Source: Prostheceraeus crozeri | Taxonomy: Eukaryota > Platyhelminthes > Polycladida > Euryleptidae | NCBI GenBank assembly: GCA_907163375.1 | Contig: CAJQUW010009227.1 | Span: forward strand, 248,001-312,000 | Direction: 5' to 3' | DNA length: 64,000 bases | Shown here: positions 42,601 through 54,600 of the stretch, in pieces | Layout: each line of letters begins with the position of its first letter | Numbering within the stretch: position 1 is the first letter of the stretch | The notes under the pieces: model-generated | Databases searched by the model: none | The model's input: only the letters and a program-made list of their open reading frames with translations | Told to the model about the DNA's origin: nothing | Program-made: the position numbers and the translations under genes

Positions 42601-45600
42601 GACAGTGGACTGCGAATTTCTAATCTACCGAATGTGTAGAAAACTGAAGACGGGGTAGATCAAGGTTGGGTCCAAACTTGGGCTTGGGTACCCCCCAGAC
42701 CCAAGACCAAGATTAATCTTGGGTACCCCCAAGAGTGGCCATTTCTGTGATGAAGTGGAACAGCAATTTCCAGGACATGTTTGGAATTTTGATTTAGATT
42801 TAAAATTGCATGAAGATATTTTGAATCATACCATATTGTACATATTGCTATCCAATTAATATGTATCTACATGTAATGTCCATATTAATTACTATTTAAT
42901 ACATGAATTTGTCATTGCGGAATTGAGGGGATATTAATATTCAGCTAAAAGTTTTAATTATCGGCATAGGTTGTCTCTGGACTTAATATCATCAACCCTG
43001 TTTGCGTATGCAGTCTAATAATTTCCTAATTAGAACAACATGCATGACAAAGCTACATTCCTTACAACATGTCAGATCGAGAAACGAAACACACACATAA
43101 CATAGGCCTCGTATAAGATGAAAATAGCACAAATGTAGATATAGCGATATTTTTACTAATCGTAAGAAGCAATCATCAAAGAATGTCACTGCATTAAATG
43201 ATACCGATATCTTTCTATTTCTAATACATGTAGCCTAATAGTAGAATAAACAATATAGGCCGACGTTTTTAGCTTTCAATGCAAGAGGCTATATGAAGCA
43301 TTGTTGTAGGCTACCAATTTAACAGCATAAGCGTTATACAGGTATAACAGTTATACAGGCTTAATGCATTGCATTTTTTCATGTATTATTTATTTTATTT
43401 CACGCAAAATGATCTATACAAAATTCTGTCTAACACAATGTGCATTTCATCTAGCTTAATGGATTAAATTCACAAGGAAGCCATAGGTAATCAAAGCATA
43501 GTTTAAAAAGTTTGCTAAACAAACTATCAGATAGACAATTACGGTAAGTCTATATCAAAGTTGATAGCATGGTTTCATCATAGAAAGACCAGTGGTCACA
43601 TACTTTGGTGTGGCTGAAGTAGGTTACATACTTACACATGCATGTAAGCTTACATGTAGATGACTTGCTATCACATGATGTGGTCATATACTTAGGCAGA
43701 ATTTTCCAAGAAAATCGCAAATGATCATTCATGGTCAATTTCTTTACTCTTGGGTTCTCACTCTTGAGGGGTACCCACGCTCTTGGGTCCGCACCCCAAG
43801 ATTCTTGGGTACCCCCCAAGACAACCCAAAACCCAAGAGTGAACCCAAGACCCAACCTTGGGTAGATCATCGACAGTTTACCCGACAGATCCTTTCAGAA
43901 AAAAACGGGGAAGGGAGAGATCCTTGTGAATTACAGGACAGAATACTATTTCTAATTGATAAGGTACCATATACATGTATATCACATAATCTAATCGACA
44001 AGATGACAATCTAATGAAAACTCTATTTTGTTCTTTTGTTTATGTATTTCACCAAGTGTCATATTCTAGCCTTAGTAGTCAATTCTTATCAAGATTCATT
44101 ATTCTGCGAGCTTTAAATATCAGCAGACGTTGCCATTTACAATGCATGTTCAACTGTCGTAGCTTTCAACAATTGAGTGTCCAGTACACATTGATTATAC
44201 AGTGCACATGTCTAAGAACTACACATTCACGAAAATTCAAAAGCACAGACTTGGGATGTGTATTTTCACTATCCTCCTATGCTGCAATTCACTCCCCGCT
44301 TTGCACATGAACGTGGAAAGTGAATCGCCATCAGAAATCATTACAATATTTTTAAATGCCAATTTCTTTATCTATTATATCGCCAAGGACTTGTTTGAAA
44401 AATATGACAGTTGTTGAATTGTTAATGTTTCTCAGCTACATAGCTTTCTTTGAGATAAATATTTGATAGATGTTTATGCTATGCATCAAATAGATAAAGG
44501 CATCGTTCATTAGTAAATTAACATATTTTAATTTTCATGTATTTTTAAGACTTGGAATTATTGAATTTTCTCATTTGGTATATTATAATAACAATAAGAT
44601 TCTTATATCAAATCTCAACGGATGTAACCACCACGAGACATGTTTCGGCCTGTTGGGCCTCATCAGTCGTGGGTAGGTTTGAACCAGCGACGTTGGAGGT
44701 AGAGGACGTGCAAGCATACCATACCAACCCAAGGCCCACAACCAAACCAAGAGGAGAGAGCGTGAAGGAAGGCACTGCTTTAACGACACAACGTGGAGGC
44801 GGTGGATTTCTGCAATCACAATCACATATCATCCGAGATTGAGGCGCTTCACGCAGGCGCTACTCATTACATGTTTAGACAAGTGGTTACTAGCAGAAAG
44901 CAGTCAGCAGTCCGCAGTCTGCGTTCCACGTGTGCCTTCGTGGCTAATCCTGGCTGCTTCACGATGGTTTTCGGTGGCCTTGTGGTTAGAGGGTATGCTT
45001 GCACGTGGGTACTTCCAAGGGCTTGGTTCAAAACCTTCCCACGGATGATGAGGCCCACAAGGAGGACGAAACATGTTTCAACAGGCCGAAATGTGTTTAC
45101 ATCTGTTGATAAATCTGTTGCCAGGTTACTTGTCTAAATAAGATTCTTGTTCTCAGGAAGTTGATGGTGCATATGGAGGGCGCAAAATTCAAAGTGTTCT
45201 TGAACTCACTCGCGTGAAAAGAGATATGAATGGTTTCAAACTGGTGTGTGAAGTTTCTCAAACACGTCTATCAGATGTCATTGTAAAAGAGATGGTTCTT
45301 CTCGTTAAATGTGAGTTCGAAGGCATATTCATACCTTTTTGAAATTATACAATATTTCGAAACCGCTCCGGTTAAGCTCATATTTCGTTGAATTATCTGT
45401 CAAGCTTTATCATTCTATTTCATGCTCATCGATATCAGCAACAGGTATGCTACTGAGTTTTTTGAGTGACAATAGCGGGGATGGGCAACGATAATGGTGA
45501 CTGCTCGGACCACTTTCTGCATAGCATTTTCATTGGTATATAGTAGAAGTCGCTAAATGTGGAAGCTCATTTCATGAACACAGGATTCTGGCCGAGTTTG

Positions 45601-48600
45601 TCCGCAACAAACGACGACTACAGGGAAACAATTTAGGTAGGCCTATTGTGTTAACCGGTTAAAATGTAATTGCAGCAGTGGAGGTAACTAAGGTTGCAGG
45701 TTACATGCGATTGGCTTTCAAATTAACTGCAAGGGGATGAGGATCACTGATATACTCGATATAATCTAATTTTGGAAAGGTGTTTTTATAATTCAATTAC
45801 ACAGCTTGAGAACTGCATACAGATGCACGTACATGACAACTTGGTGAGAAAATGAACTTCTAGAAGTTTGAAATGAAAATCTCTTATGGTTGCCCATGCC
45901 TGAGCCATACTATGTCGTCTTTTTCATATCGGTATTCTGTAGTGGCAAAAATATCTATGAATTTCTGCTTCTTTTTGATCTCCATCATTTCCTATCTCAA
46001 TGCCGTTTATATTTGAGTGTGCCATAGAAATAACTTGACGAGGCACGTATTTGCCTCTTGCATGTGCCGCTCACTATGTTCGCACAATTATGCAATTATT
46101 AAGTTTCTTTACACGAAGTAAAAGGAACACCTGTTATTTCGCGCTCAACCCAATTTATGTCAGCGTCTGAAATCCATCGATTTGCCCCCTCCGAGACACA
46201 GGAAATTCACGGTACAGCATCTGTAGTGTGAAAACTTCCTAATGGCATCCATTTGCTCTAACTCGCCAATCATCGTGCCACAGATAGAAGTATAAAATCA
46301 CCAATAAATCTCATAAATCTCCTTCTTGATGCTTTTTTGCGATACCAAACTGGTTGGATGTACTACAAAGTTCCATAGGCTATGAATACACAACTCAAAT
46401 ATGCGTGTATGATATGTGGAAGATTTTCCGTCAAAAGTAACAATTCCAATGTGTCTGTACAACTTTCAGACCTTCAAAATAATACATGTAACAGTACTGT
46501 ACAAAATAAGTCATGCACTTGATATTCCACGAGGCTGAATCCAACCATTTTTTCTGAAAATTAAAAAATGCGCTAAAATCAAAAGTCGCAAAAGCAGAGG
46601 GCTAATTGGCTTAGTTTTATTAAGTTTTAAACAATGCTGCGACAGGATGGTCAAATTCCCCTGCATGAATAGGGTAACTGCTTCAGCGGTGGTGTGTAAT
46701 TGACAGAATGTAATGCACGATATCAAACTAGGCGTAATGTTTATGACACATAGAAACTTTGATGTCCAACCAACAAGTGAAAAACTTTGTCGAAGACAAT
46801 CAGATTATGCACAATCATCAATATTTCGGCACGAAGTTGACTGAATTGAAGTTTCTAGAGGTGGTCACCATGGACTTTCATGTCAAAGAAGTGCGGATCG
46901 ACTCCCTCGAAATGCCATGCTTAACGAAGCAATCCAACGCGCTGTAATGTCAATTAACAATCCTGAAATCTAGGAGCCGGACATTGACGTGGGATGCCAC
47001 AGTTGCGGATTCTTTAGCACCCAGCCATCTTCATTTAAGTGCTAATTGTTCAAGGAAATGTTATAGAAGAAGCGGAGAAAAAGAAAAGCAACAAATATGA
47101 GACTCTTCTGCGACTAAGATATCAATTCGCGCCAATAGCTTTTGAGACTCTTGGTGCTCCTGGGCCAGAAACGCTAGAGTACTTGAAGGAACTTGGAGCC
47201 AGAATTGCAGCGGCAACTTCGGACACTAGGTCATTCTCCTACCTGATCCAGCGTATTCAGTTTGTCATTCTTGTGGGCATCGCCGCTGCCATAAGAGGGA
47301 CGTTGCCGGTGTAGGAGTTTCGCTTTGTCTTATTTATTATTTTGTATTAATTTTCTTTTGTTTTTTAAGGACCTTTAAAGATTTTTATATTTAGTGAACT
47401 TGTTAGCTTGTCGCTTTTTCTAATTTGGTATGATTCTTTAATGGATCTCCAATAAAATTATCAATGTCCTGTTAATAGAGCCCTATAGATTTAACAAACC
47501 GACGGAAAAAATGAAGCATAAAATGCAGCAAATACAAATATATTATATATTAGAAGTACCGGTAAAAAAAGAACGCAGTGACGATTGATTGCGCACTTTG
47601 ATCTTATCAGCACCGGACTTTGGCTCGGTCCCAGGTTCCCCATTAGCCCATATGTTCAGTGTCAATAAATTCTCACAGCTAAATGAAAGTGATCGTGCAC
47701 TTCTAGTGGATGGTCTTTCCGCTGATGATATTTGTTATATATGATGCTAGAATCCTCTTTCTATAACTACTTCTCTCCACAAATGTTTGATACTTTTATA
47801 ATATTGCCTTTACTTGATCACATGGATGTGTAAGACATGTGAGAATTTAGACATTTGTCACATAACACTACAGCATAAAATTGGATGCGAAATTCCGTAC
47901 ATCTTAAATGTATGCAAAACAATGGTGAAAGAAACAATTGGTCTCTTAAATCAGCATTATTGGAGCTATCAACAATGCTGCCTGTATTTGAGATGTGCAG
48001 AATGCCTTCCCAGATGAACACCACAAATATCTTGAGCATAAAATTTTGCTAATTACATGAGCAAACTCGGTCGGATTGAGAATCGAATTATTTCAAGATT
48101 TAAGATATAAACTGGAAGCATCCAACTGAAAGTAACGGCCATAGATGTGCGTTTAATAATTTCCGTTTCTATGTCTCATACTGCTATACTTTCATGATGA
48201 CTATTTGCTATCCTTTTTGTATTACCTTTCTTGTGAAAAATCACAATTTCTCTACTATGCTTCTGTTTCCTTCTTATCTTTCTCATCTGTATGCTTATGT
48301 TTTGACAATAATTTTAATGCAACATATTCATTTTGACTCCATTTCACAGACGCTCCTGACGACGAAGACATGTTCATCAAGATTGAGCCGTCCGTGCTAG
48401 AATCTGGAAAATCCGCTCAACTGATTTGTGTGGCTCCGAAATCCATTCCTCCTCCAGTGATGTCCTGGAATATTTCTTCATCAAGTCTTATGAGAAGTGT
48501 AAAGCCTCTGAAGAAAGTACGTCATCTGAATTTGAGTGAATTACCATGAGAGGCAAAAGTGAAAATAAAGTCATGTTGTAGAGTCCTTAAGTGTGCACTA

Positions 48601-51600
48601 CCACAGGAAGAATTACATATGCTTTTGCCAGGATTCTAAGACAAATTAGTGAAAACTTTCTTCACTTTTCTGATAACCCTAACGCAGACTGAAAAGTCGA
48701 AAATAGATTAGGTGTAAATCTGCGTGCATGTGAATGCTTTTAGGATTTTGCTGCAAGGCTTTTAATTATCACTCACATGCATAGAAATAAACTGTTTAGC
48801 TGAAGTTCGCTAGAATGGAAATTGACTCAAGGTCGCGGCACATCCGAGGGAACTAAGTTGGGGCATGAAGAACCAATTAAAAGCTTCGATTTACTCATGT
48901 GACTGATTCTAACCCAATGATACAGACGTTGGCAGGTGCATCTAAGTGAAAATGTGCGCGATTTATGTGCCGTTATTGTGCATTGCATGAAGCTTAATTT
49001 CCATTCTAGAGGTTTTATTGTTGTCAATTTCTATGCTCACATGCAATCCTGCAGAAACATAATTTTGATATTTTATTGATCCTAAAGGAAAACAAGATAT
49101 AGACTGTCCTCCACACTCTCGGTAGTGAATAAGTCATTTCCAAACTAAAGCGGTCATTCAAGAAAAAGACTCGATCTTAATAAGTTCTATATCTGTAAAG
49201 GGAATCTCTGTTATCTTATTTAGAATAGGTATCTGATATTTCGCAGATTATGTAGCGTTGATTGTACATTGTTGACATTATTATTCCCTATTATGTAATG
49301 ATGAATTAGTTACATGTGTCTGTGTATACATGTGAGATTAACTATTGTATAATGCAGACGGTTAGGCAGCCGGTTTTTATCTTTAGTCACTGTCTAAATC
49401 TATGTACATCTCACTCACTTTTCTGCTTGTATTAGCGTATTATACTTTGAATTCAATGCAACTTTGTTGATATTTGGAGCATACATGGTCAATATTCTCC
49501 TGTCATATATGGTCAATCATAGTCATTGATATCGGACAAATGTCATTCATAATCCACAGCAGTCGGAACGACAGTCAAATTGACGGCTGGGTCAAATGTC
49601 GTCTAATAAAATTGATGCAGTCTAATCATTACACTGAGATTTTTGGAAATGTACTTCAAAATTAGAAATGATTGGAATAGGCATCTGTAGTAATCTCTCT
49701 TAGACCGGAGGAATGCAGAGTTACAAGCCACAAGCTGCTCATGCATATTGCTCATGAAGATGGCGCGCTAAAGAAACTGCCTCTGGCTTCTCATGAATGA
49801 GGCATGCTTTGATCAAAACTCGTCTTGGGAAGCCAGAGGTATGGCCAAACGTGAACAAGTGGCGCGCTTATTGCTGATGGCTAATATGGCTTGCGCTGTA
49901 TACCAGCTCATTGCATTTAAGGTGTTAGCACTCAAAGATTTGCGGTCTTGTCTTGCGGCTTGCTGTATGTGTCTCCAGCCTACTGGAAGCTACTATCTAA
50001 TAATAGCACATCTGAAGAAGGCACATATACAAAATAAAATGAAGTTTCCCCAAGTAGTTTATCAATGAAACCGCAATGCTCATGTATCTTGCCTTAACCT
50101 TATATAATATTTTCTACACCATGGTAGCAAGATTATATTTAAAATGCATAACCATAAGCAAAGAAATGCATCTAATCAGCAACAGAAAAGCATTTATAAA
50201 TTAATAATTCATCACATTTGGTCGCTACCGAAAATGGATCGACTTTTCCAGGTCAAGCAATTTGAAAATGACACTGAGCGCGTGTTCACCGCTTTGGAGG
50301 TACCAATTCTCAAGCGTCAATGGAATGAAGAGGAGGTCAAATGTAGTGTGACACAGGAATTGATGGATGGCAAATCAGTGGTCCTGAAATCTAAACTGCG
50401 GATACTCTGTGAGTTCATTACCATGTCATATTCTTTTATAATTCAATATATTCGTTCGACCATTAATTTAATGGAGAATTGACTCTGTACTTGTATTGTA
50501 GCTTTGATAAATTTCATAATTCCGATATTTTCTTGTTTCTTAAGAGATTTATTTTGTTTACCGACATTTATCTTTTACGTCAAAAATGCATGCAAAAATG
50601 CAAGTTATCATTTCGTGCAAACCATCTTTTTCTAATGAGCTACTTGAGTTCACACTTGGTTCACATTTGGCGATTGACAGTCCTTCACAGCATTATATTT
50701 TCACATGTCAATGACATAAGAATTAGTGACGATGATGATTTTTACTATTTATGAATATGCAAACAACTGATAAATCGTGCAGTGATAATACAAAACTACA
50801 GCTGTATAACTGAACTACTACGTATATATAGTAAAAATTGTCTACCTATAAATCAGTGTACAAATGTGAAGCAATATTTTGAATAATAAAGGTTCATTTA
50901 TTTTTCTGTATTTTGCAGTCCCGCCTCATATATTTTCAATCAACTTGAATGGAAGCTCACTGCTTGTTGAAGATGTGAAGACTGGATATATTTGTAGTGC
51001 TCCTGAAGCAAATCCTGTGGCCGATATCATCTGGATAATCCAGAATGCAACAGGTCATTCTCAAGAAGAAATTGAGATTTATGGATCGGTTAAAGATGAT
51101 GTAAGTTTATGTTTTTGCACTTCTAGACAGGGTCTTCCCCTTGGACGTTTCCTGAGACACTTTTGTTGACTATGTTTACTTACCCAAAACACCGAAATGC
51201 TAAACATTAAGCGTAGCATTTTCTGGTCATTTACTTGGAGCAGGCTTCTCAGTGAACTTGAATTGTGATTGATTTTAATTTTAAGGTGTTGATGCAATCT
51301 ATCAAGCGTGCATCTAAAAAAGTCGGATAACTGTCGTAAACATCGTCTTAACAAATAATTAAAAGTTTCACCCTGTTGCATACATTAGCCCTCAAACGAC
51401 GGCTGGGGTCCATTGGCCCCGAACTTTTTTCTTTGGGCTCCATTACATCGTCTATTTAATTTTTTTTGATCGATCGTTTATTTAATTTCATTGTTGTTAA
51501 TTGCATTCACGACATGGTTTACGATGCATGGTGGACAATCAATCCCCCTACTTGCCTTAATGCCGGCGGTCACCATTGTGACGTGTTATTTATTCATTGA

Positions 51601-54600
51601 TATTATTGCCTTGACAATTGATGTGTGGTGGTGAGGGTTTGATCCTGCCAATTGACAGAGTCACGTAAGTGGCTCGTAGCTCAGTTGGTTAGAGCACAGG
51701 TCTAGTTAACCTTGGTCGTAGGTTCGAATCCTACCAGCCGCACATCTTTTGCACGGCAATTTGATCCATCGTTTAATTAATTTCATTGTTGCTAATCACC
51801 TATTTACCGAATCAATTTCAATTTCACTGACATTTCTTAGAGTGGTTTACTTACTTAAAGTTTGACGGTAAACGTATACTATCTTCATTATTTTTACATC
51901 TGGAGTGATTCAAAGTACACACAATTGGAAATGCAAGCGTCTTTACTTACTTCAGTTTACTTTCTCCCTTTAACATCTTCTTTTCATCTTCTGTTGAGGG
52001 TTGGACTATGTGAAACTTCTCCATCGAGAACGGTCCTGAGCATCACTCGCAGATATTCCCAGCTCCTCTATGTCCTCATTGACGATTTGGAGCCATTTCT
52101 TCCTCAGTCCTCCATGACGACGGGAACCTTCGACCATCACGTCGAGCACCTGTCTGATTGGTTCATCTATATTTCGACGCTTGACATGACCGAACCACCT
52201 TAACCCCTGGAGTGTGTTGTGAAATGCCATCTGGTCTCAATGCATGACGAAAGGGGAAATCCAACCTGCTGTCTCATCGTGACAGGGGGTGAGCACCTCA
52301 GGGTGGCCAAAGTAGGTGCTGGGACCGACTTTTCATTGAATGTATCATACAATGCATTCATTTTTGATGAATCCAAATTTTGCTAACCGCAGCAGCCACC
52401 GACGACGTGTGCTCCTCATGGAATTGGCTATATTTCTTCTTCAGTTGCCATCAGCTGATGATGGAGAGGCTACGGCGGAGGTCGACAGACGTGTTGGCCC
52501 AACGATGATCAAAAGTCGGTGCCAACCCTGTCCCAGAGATAATGACTGGAAAATTCCACACAAATGTATTCGATGTGAACAATTCGCGTGTGATGAACAT
52601 GAAAAACGTTTGTGCACGGACTGCATGGAGCAATGACAAACTGTATTTTTATTGTAGGTCTATATTTGCAAAAGCAAGCTTATGATCGTTACCGGCACTA
52701 TTTGATACATAAAAGATAAAATTGTTTGTATAATTGAGTTTTTGGGCTGCCGGTCCATTGGAACTCAATCGTGAAATATGGGATTTTTTGCCACTGTCTT
52801 TGAGGGTTGATAATCTATCAGGGCACATTGATTCATTTCTGTAGCATTTTGAGGCGAAGTATGTTCGCTTTGGAACGAGTGAAAGAAGAGATCACCTATT
52901 TACAATGTTCTAGCACAATGCCATCAAACTGTTGCCACTCCCAACCTCAAAACAATGGTCAGAACCAAAGTGTTCAAATATATGAAACTATATATTTAAA
53001 TATATTATATATAATATATATTTTTGAATTTTTATTTTTTCTTCAGAACAAGTAATTTGTATTGGAGAAAAAATAAAAGGAAATTAGAAAGGTGTAAAAG
53101 TAGGCCTATTATTTAAACGCGGTATTGGTGACTATAGCGATTATTGATGATCAGCCGCCTTTGATATGTGAAATGTGCTTGTCACATGCTTCAATTTTCT
53201 ATTTTTAGAAAATGAAAGGGGCCTATGGAGGACAGTCAATCAGAAGTGTCTTCAATCTTACCCGAGTAAAAAGAGACATGAACAATTACAAAGTGGTCTG
53301 TGTTGTCTCTCAGAGACAGCTCTCAATGAAAGTCAGCAAAGAAATCAGTCTACGAGTAAAATGTAAGTTCAATCCAACATGTAAAATGAAAGTGACTTTT
53401 TATACAAGCTGACTACCGTTTGCAATTCCGCTTACCTTCAAATAATCTTTTTTCTGTAATTAGCCTACCTTCAGTGGTCTCCGTAGCACAGTGGTTAAGT
53501 GCTTGGCCTAGCGATCTTTTAGTCCAGAGATGGAGCCCCGAAAGTGTCATTCCAAGTCGTCAGGGAAGGGCATCCGACTAAAAGATCACAACGTTCCCTA
53601 TTAAAGTCTGACTGTGTCAGCACCGTCCAATCCCCCAGCATGGGGAAGTAGTGACGTTAAACCATCATTCAGCCAACCAGTATTTCTTCTGTTCATGAGA
53701 TGCTGTGGAAACAATGTTTTTTTTTATTTTTGCGGAAGTTCATGCTAAGTGTGATGAAATTATCACTTGGTATCTAAGGAAACCAAAGAAAATGACGGGG
53801 TATCGTCAAGAATTGAATAAGTAGAGTTATATTAAAATCTATCTGTTCAATAAATCAAATGGCGAACATTAGTTGTTCACATACTGTAATCGATCACGTG
53901 CAAACACCATTTTTTCTAAAATTAGTGCGGATGAAAAATGAAATGAATCATTGAAGCAGTGAAGCAGTCAAGCAAGTCCCAGCAATCAGTTTTTAAGGTT
54001 TTGTATATAGGCCTATCAGTATTTGACGACGCAATTTTAATGATTACGCTTGACCATCTGCGCAGCTTCGCAGTGTTTTATTCCTTTTTCTAAGTAACGA
54101 AATTCAGTCAACTATAATCGGGCAATCCTACTTTTGAATAAATCTTCAAAAATATGTAATGTGGAATTCCTGGATATTGACAGGTTAAACTTATGTACAG
54201 AATTATCTTTCTTTTGAAATTGCATTTTTTGTGACAGGAATCATTCCTTCGAAGGCTTGCCGATCAAAGCCGTCAATATACACGAGAGATAGATAACAGA
54301 GGACGGATGTCTCATGATCGTCCTGTCTATGCATGTTTCTATCCACGAAATTCTCATGCAATGTTTGATGATGTTTTTCATTCGCAAATCGATGATTCTC
54401 TTTTTATTCATCAATAACAAATCTGTTCTCCTGTCCTTCAGATCCTCCAGACAACGATGGCATGCTCATCAAAATTGAACCAGAGTCTTTGACAGCAGGA
54501 AATTCCGCCAAATTGTTTTGTATTGCTCCCAAATCAATTCCACCTCCAACACTGAAATGGAAAATTTCATCAACAAGTCTTGCAAACAGTGTGAAACCGC

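Larger units (their letters stand above)
41043..45156 (+). other. Intron within domain 6B
   Basis: 4,114 bp, phase 0. Contains the Mutator-like element and a pair of SINEs. 41043-42650 has AT-rich sequence and chance ORFs without family motifs. Confidence 0.6.
51389..52806 (+). mobile_element. piggyBac-class DNA transposon remnant
   Basis: Left terminus ccctcaaacgac and right terminus gtctttgaggg are inverted, and both subterminal zones contain ggtccattgg. The flanks ttag and ttga look like a decayed TTAA target site, the piggyBac signature. The interior ends with the transposase zinc-binding tail but has lost the catalytic part, and it contains a tRNA-like sequence and a LINE fragment. Confidence 0.6.
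51101..53208 (+). other. Intron within domain 7B, piggyBac remnant
   Basis: 2,108 bp, phase 0. Two thirds of it is a piggyBac-class remnant with nested pieces. 52811-53208 holds nothing recognised. Confidence 0.6.
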
